A stretch of 13,171 bases of DNA from Porogramme epimiltina (Eukaryota; Basidiomycota; Agaricomycetes; Polyporales; Polyporaceae): NCBI GenBank assembly GCA_900155495.1, contig FTLJ01000616.1, forward strand, positions 1-13,171, written 5' to 3'. This document shows, in pieces, positions 9,361 through 13,171 of the stretch; the stretch's first letter is position 1, and each line of letters begins with the position of its first letter. The notes beneath the pieces are model-generated. The model saw only the letters and a list, made by a program, of their open reading frames with translations, searched no databases and was not told the origin of the DNA. A program made the translations under genes and the position numbers.

Positions 9361-12159
9361 AGCCTTCGTTTGGGGTCAGACGGGGAGAGTCGATTGTCCA
9401 GGCACTGAGCACCACCTACAGAAGAATCTGGACCAGACTACACCCTACCTGCCTCCAGCCTGCCGTCGCGTCTCCGTCCGTATTACCTCAAACCCGATGT
9501 ATGACCCTTCCCGGTTATTCCCACCGACGGGAACAAGCAATGCGCCATCCATTGAGCCTAAAAGGAGGGCGGGAAGGTTGATATAAAGTCGCTCTCTATT
9601 GGAGAAGCAGAGGAATGTGTTGTAAGGTCCCACATTCATGAACACCTACTCCTGAAGCGGCGCCGAGGGACGTGAAAGGGCGACCGTCTGCAGGCAGCTA
9701 CCGTTTGTGCAAGTGAAGGGCCCCAAATCGGGTGCCGCTCTGCCCATGCTTCCTCAGGGCCCCGTAGACGGCACGGCAGAAGAGATAGAGGTAGTGGGAG
9801 GTCGCCGAAGGGAACACGATGGAGTGCGAGCGGCCCGCTGAGTGCGGAGTGCAGTCCTGAGGGCAGGGACTGGGCTTCCAGAAAGCATACCACGTGACAG
9901 CGGTGACGGAAGCTTGAACGGGGAGGGCAGAGGGCGCTATACCGCCATGCGGACTCGGAGCAGCAAGGACAGGACAACATGCGGGGACGATTGCTCTGCC
10001 AGGCATGATCGGCGACACACCGAAGATCAGCGCAGTGGTGGAGGGACCGAGGACGACACTCACTCACCGGACAACGGTCAAGCAGGAGGTGTTCTGTCGT
10101 TGGACGGAGATTTGCTACAGGCGAAGGGAAGAAGAACCACTGGCAAGGCTGTCAAAGTGAGGCGCGGGGATACGTCGGACGGCGGGCCGGGGCGCCTTGC
10201 AGGAGGAACGCGTTGCTGGCGTGGCACCCGAGGCAGCAAAGGCAGCTGGCGGGAGTCCCGAGCAGAAGGGCGCAGAAGGGAGACGCTAGCGATTGGAGCT
10301 GTCAAGGTGCGCAATGCGCATGCGTCCCTCCAACTTGAAGACCGTGCAGGCTGGCCCGATATCGTCCCGGCAGGAGTGCGCATTTTCGCCACCGCGACGA
10401 ACGGAGACAGCCGAGAAAGTGACCATGACCGTTATATAACGTCACGGTCACGTCCGCCCAATTCGTCGCGGGCTCCCCTCGGGCCTCACGCCGCGGCCGT
10501 CACGCCATAGGCCAATAGCTCTTGCCCTGGTCGACGTCCCTGACGCCTACCTCTCCCACCGCATCTCGCATACACTACCCCCCCATCGTACTACCTGCCC
10601 TTTTAGCCTGCGCTAACCATGCGTGCTACAGACGGAACCCTCCGGCAGCCCAAGTCGCGCTGAACCAACTCCCTCAGCCCCCAGATTTTGCCGCCGTCCC
10701 CTCGCCTTGTCGATTTCGAAGATGGAGCCTTGTCGCTCCTACCTGTTCAGCAGCTATTGTAACCTAGTGGGCCGAGAGCTTCTATAATCCTACTCAGTAT
10801 GTTGTCGTTTAATCTCGTCATCCATCCGGAGGCTAAAATCAGAACGCACCCCCGAGAAACATGCACGCCCGGCGTTCGTGCTCTTCTTCCCGCCAGTCAG
10901 ATGCACTACTGCCTTGCTCCTCTTGCTCCAATGGTGGCACTTGATGGAGGTCGGGCATGGCTCGGAGTGGTGCTAGGATGTCAATAACCAGTACGTGTTC
11001 TCCACTCTGAACTAGAAGTCGCGCTTAGCGATGCACACAGTACCGGCATGCAGGATCTTATTGAATCCCCACCGAATCCTCGTGAAGCACTCTTGTGCCC
11101 CGGCATTGTTTCTACACACGCGGAGCTCGTAAACATACATCCCCTCGTCATCGACATCGCATCGACTTGCCCTCGTCCAAACACGAAATCGCCCCTGCCT
11201 AGCAACAACACTGGGGCGTTTCGACCCGTATATCGATCTCCTGGGGTTGCGCTCCCCCCTGAAAGTGCTGGGCGGCCCCCCCAGATGACTTTCTCTGACG
11301 CTCGCTGATCTGTTCAAGTTTCGGGAGGCCCAGAATGCCCGTGGGTGGGGGGATAAGGTTCAAGGCATCGTGCATGGAATGACGAGTTTAGGTTCGTCGT
11401 CTACGTACCATATATCGCTGGGTTTGGACGCTCCTGCACGCGCTTCTAGACCTGTCGTGTATACTATGTGTGGAAATAAATATATTTTCTGGAGTTTACG
11501 AGCACGCAACTTCTCATGAGCACGACGACGGCCGCATCTTCAGTCATCATCCTCTCAAGTCTCGCATTCACCCCGCCCTCCGACGAAGCTTCCCTCTGCG
11601 CATCCTGCTGGACAACGCGCAATCAGCTGCCCCGCCTCGACCGTGCGTCGGCCACATCCGTCGCGCCAACAAGCCCGTCCCTGCCGCCCCAGAGACAAGC
11701 ACCTCGCTGCACGGCGCTTGGCGCCAACGACGGTGACCGAGATTGCGTGGACTGGACACGCGAAGGAGGTTCGACAGGAGCAGATTGTAGGGGGCGGGTG
11801 CACGCGGCGGCGAACGCCGACTAGAGTTGGAATCGCGCTCACGCCGATGGTTGGTCCGGGCACTGATAGTATGAGGCCTGTTGCTAACGGGAGCGTCTCG
11901 ACCTGAAGGCAGGGCAGGTCAAGAACGGACGAAGGAGTCAAGGGAGGGTCGACGGGAAGACAGTTGTGAGGACAAACTGCAGAGCGTCCATCCAGATATA
12001 CAGACCTTTCCGCCGAGGTGGCCGGAAGCACCAGGGAGCGCGTATGATGCGTGTGCATCAGTGCATGCTGCACACTATGGATACGCCAGGCATTAGGATT
12101 GCAGTAGCCCTTCAATTAAATGTGATAAAACCGAAGTGCAAAGCATCAAGCATAGACTT
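9361..12159. other. Intergenic or accessory stretch with no resolved gene
   Basis: No domain is recognised on either strand. GC-rich DNA at about 9650-10520 carries a plus-strand frame of 222 codons that looks compositional. Two minus-strand stretches read more like protein: 9639-9495 (begins MNVGPYNTFLCF, followed by a GTAATA that could be a donor) and about 11190-11012 (contains DDEGMYVYELRV, then a stop). Neither can be extended convincingly. A plus-strand AATAAA lies at 11475-11480 in a short AT-rich patch. A CACGTG E-box core is at 9891-9896. The sequence may be decayed coding DNA or simple spacer. Confidence 0.3.
10419..10451. repeat. 33-nt imperfect palindrome centred on GTTATATAAC
   Basis: The left arm GTGACCATGACC and right arm GTCACGGTCAC flank the perfect palindrome GTTATATAAC (10431-10440). 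The arms pair as GTGACCNTGAC with one mismatch and one extra C on the left. The centre contains TATATA. The element could be a dimeric factor site fused to a TATA-like core, a cruciform-forming site, or a mobile-element end. No gene start is recognised next to it. Confidence 0.75.
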
Positions 12160-12558
12160 ACTCGCTCGTCCCGGAAACCATACCCCTCCGATCCCTCGAC
12201 ACTCGGCCGTTCTCGATCTTCCATCGGAGGCACGCGCGGGGGGCCTCAAACACCCCAATGCAGCCCAATATAACCACGCACGCCTCGACGTCACCTCAGT
12301 ATCCCGCATTTGCAGCCCACAGAGCCTCAGCCCGCGCCCTACCGCGCCCGCGCTGACGAGTTGGTGTGTTGCGGGGCTCCTGGGCGCGTCTCGCGCGTGA
12401 CGCCACTGCACAATCCACAACAGCTCGCAGGGGTCGGGGCGGCCAGGATGACGGGCACAGCGCAGGGGGTCGCGCACGGGCCACGGGAAGCGGTCGCGGC
12501 AGCATCGGCCTAGGCTAAAAGGGAACTGGCGAGCCTGCGCCCGGCGCCGCCCAACGTG
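12160..12558. repeat. Diverged direct repeat, copy 1
   Basis: This stretch aligns with the segment beginning near 12779. Shared exact blocks include AACCATACCCC (12176-12186), CTCGACGTCACCTCA (12284-12298), GGCACAGCGCAG (12454-12465) and the terminal CGCCGCCC.ACGTG. Several small indels, including 4-nt ones, separate the copies, so the unit does not behave as a conserved coding frame. Copy 1 has an ATATAA (12268-12273) that copy 2 lacks. Confidence 0.85.
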
Positions 12559-12778
12559 GCCCCCGCGCGCGGTCCCCCGGTGCGCGTGGCGGACGGCGCG
12601 GGGCGTGCGCGCGGTGGAAGAAGGGTTCTGGGAGCTCGGTGCGGCCCGATGGTGTACTGTTAGAGGTGCGTTGACACGGCGCGCTGGCATCCTACGAACT
12701 AACCTGAGCCCTCCCGCCGGGGAGCCAGCCCTTCCACAGCGTCCGCCCGCGCATCCAGACCAAGGGCGTTTTGCATAT
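12559..12778. other. Spacer between the two direct-repeat copies
   Basis: About 220 bp, GC-rich, with no match in the window that I can see and no recognisable gene. If the array continues to the right, this would be the rest of the repeat unit, giving a period of about 610-619 bp. The second copy is cut before any following spacer would appear. Confidence 0.4.
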
Positions 12779-13171
12779 GTGCGATCGTCCCAGCAACCAT
12801 ACCCCGTCGGTTTCCACACTTGGCCGCTCTCCATCTTCAATCCGATGCAGAGGGCTTCAACCACCTCAACACAGCACAATCCAACGCCGCCCGACTCGAC
12901 GTCACCTCAACACCCCGCACACAGAGCGCCAGCCGCCGCCCTACCGCACCCGCCCCTCCTCGCTGAACCCAACGCTGCATCGAGATCCCACCATCGCGGC
13001 CCGCACCGATCGCCGCTGCGCGATCCTTGACGATCCGCGGGGGCCGGGACGACCAGGAATACTGGCACAGCGCAGGCGGTGACGCGTCTGCCGCGGGACG
13101 GGGCGGCAGCGGCGGCGTCGGTCCAGACCAGCAGGGAACCGGCGAGCCAGCGCGCGGCGCCGCCCGACGTG
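12779..13171. repeat. Diverged direct repeat, copy 2 (reaches window edge)
   Basis: Counterpart blocks are AACCATACCCC (12795-12805), CTCGACGTCACCTCA (12895-12909) and GGCACAGCGCAG (13064-13075). Offsets from copy 1 are 619, 611 and 610, drifting through small indels. The last aligned motif, CGCCGCCCGACGTG, ends on the last base of the window, so whether the unit repeats again to the right cannot be seen. Confidence 0.85.

Noticed and set aside
3596..9954. 13-mer CCGCCATGCGGAC shared by GC-rich stretches on both sides of the receptor gene (3596-3608 and 9942-9954)
   Set aside because: The flanking sequence does not align beyond the 13-mer, so a duplicated element or transposon pair is not supported.
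9842..10510. Plus-strand open frame of 222 codons
   Set aside because: Gly/Arg/Ser/Thr-rich with no motif; compositional in GC-rich DNA.
11555..12115. Minus-strand open frame of 186 codons
   Set aside because: Cys/Arg/Pro-rich, with no recognisable domain, and opposed by other open frames; not supported as a gene.
12112..12879. Minus-strand open frame of 255 codons across the direct repeats
   Set aside because: It spans parts of both repeat copies in different frames relative to the repeat unit, and indels between copies are not multiples of three.

Overview
The window looks like nuclear DNA from a filamentous fungus, most likely a mushroom-forming basidiomycete (Agaricomycetes). The reason is one large gene with six short introns (49-73 nt) whose protein has the helical N-terminus / NACHT NTPase / WD40 layout, and the family signature motifs, of the NLR-like (STAND) proteins expanded in that group. 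The taxon is inferred from architecture and intron size; no marker gene is present.

Layout. Positions 1-2050 hold no gene I can resolve, but the minus strand carries several protein-like open stretches broken by stops and frame changes, possibly a decayed gene. Positions 2050-3299 are a very CpG-rich, arginine/alanine/proline-biased segment where long ORFs are compositional. A perfect four-copy heptamer repeat (3300-3327) leads into more GC-rich DNA up to the 3' end of the main gene. Positions 4000-8940 (minus strand) are the NLR gene: seven exons, 4581 coding bases, 1526 residues, apparently intact. Its promoter side (8941-9360) has a pyrimidine-rich leader, a weak TATA-like site and an octamer present three times. 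Positions 9361-12159 contain no recognisable gene, only GC-rich islands, a 33-nt TATA-centred imperfect palindrome (10419-10451) and unassigned coding-like fragments. From 12160 to the right edge lies a diverged direct duplication with a period of about 610-619 bp, whose second copy reaches the window end.

Biology. The single confident gene encodes a predicted signal-responsive receptor: the WD40 region would sense a ligand, the NACHT module would act as an ATP-dependent oligomerisation switch, and the N-terminal helical domain with its basic tail would be the effector part. The most notable detail is splicing. The intron between the N-terminal domain and the NACHT module has a non-consensus GC donor, and retaining it would give a free 216-residue N-terminal protein. 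Retaining the last intron, which has no in-frame stop, would give a NACHT protein of 812 residues without WD40 repeats. Both isoforms are inferences from sequence that RNA data could test.
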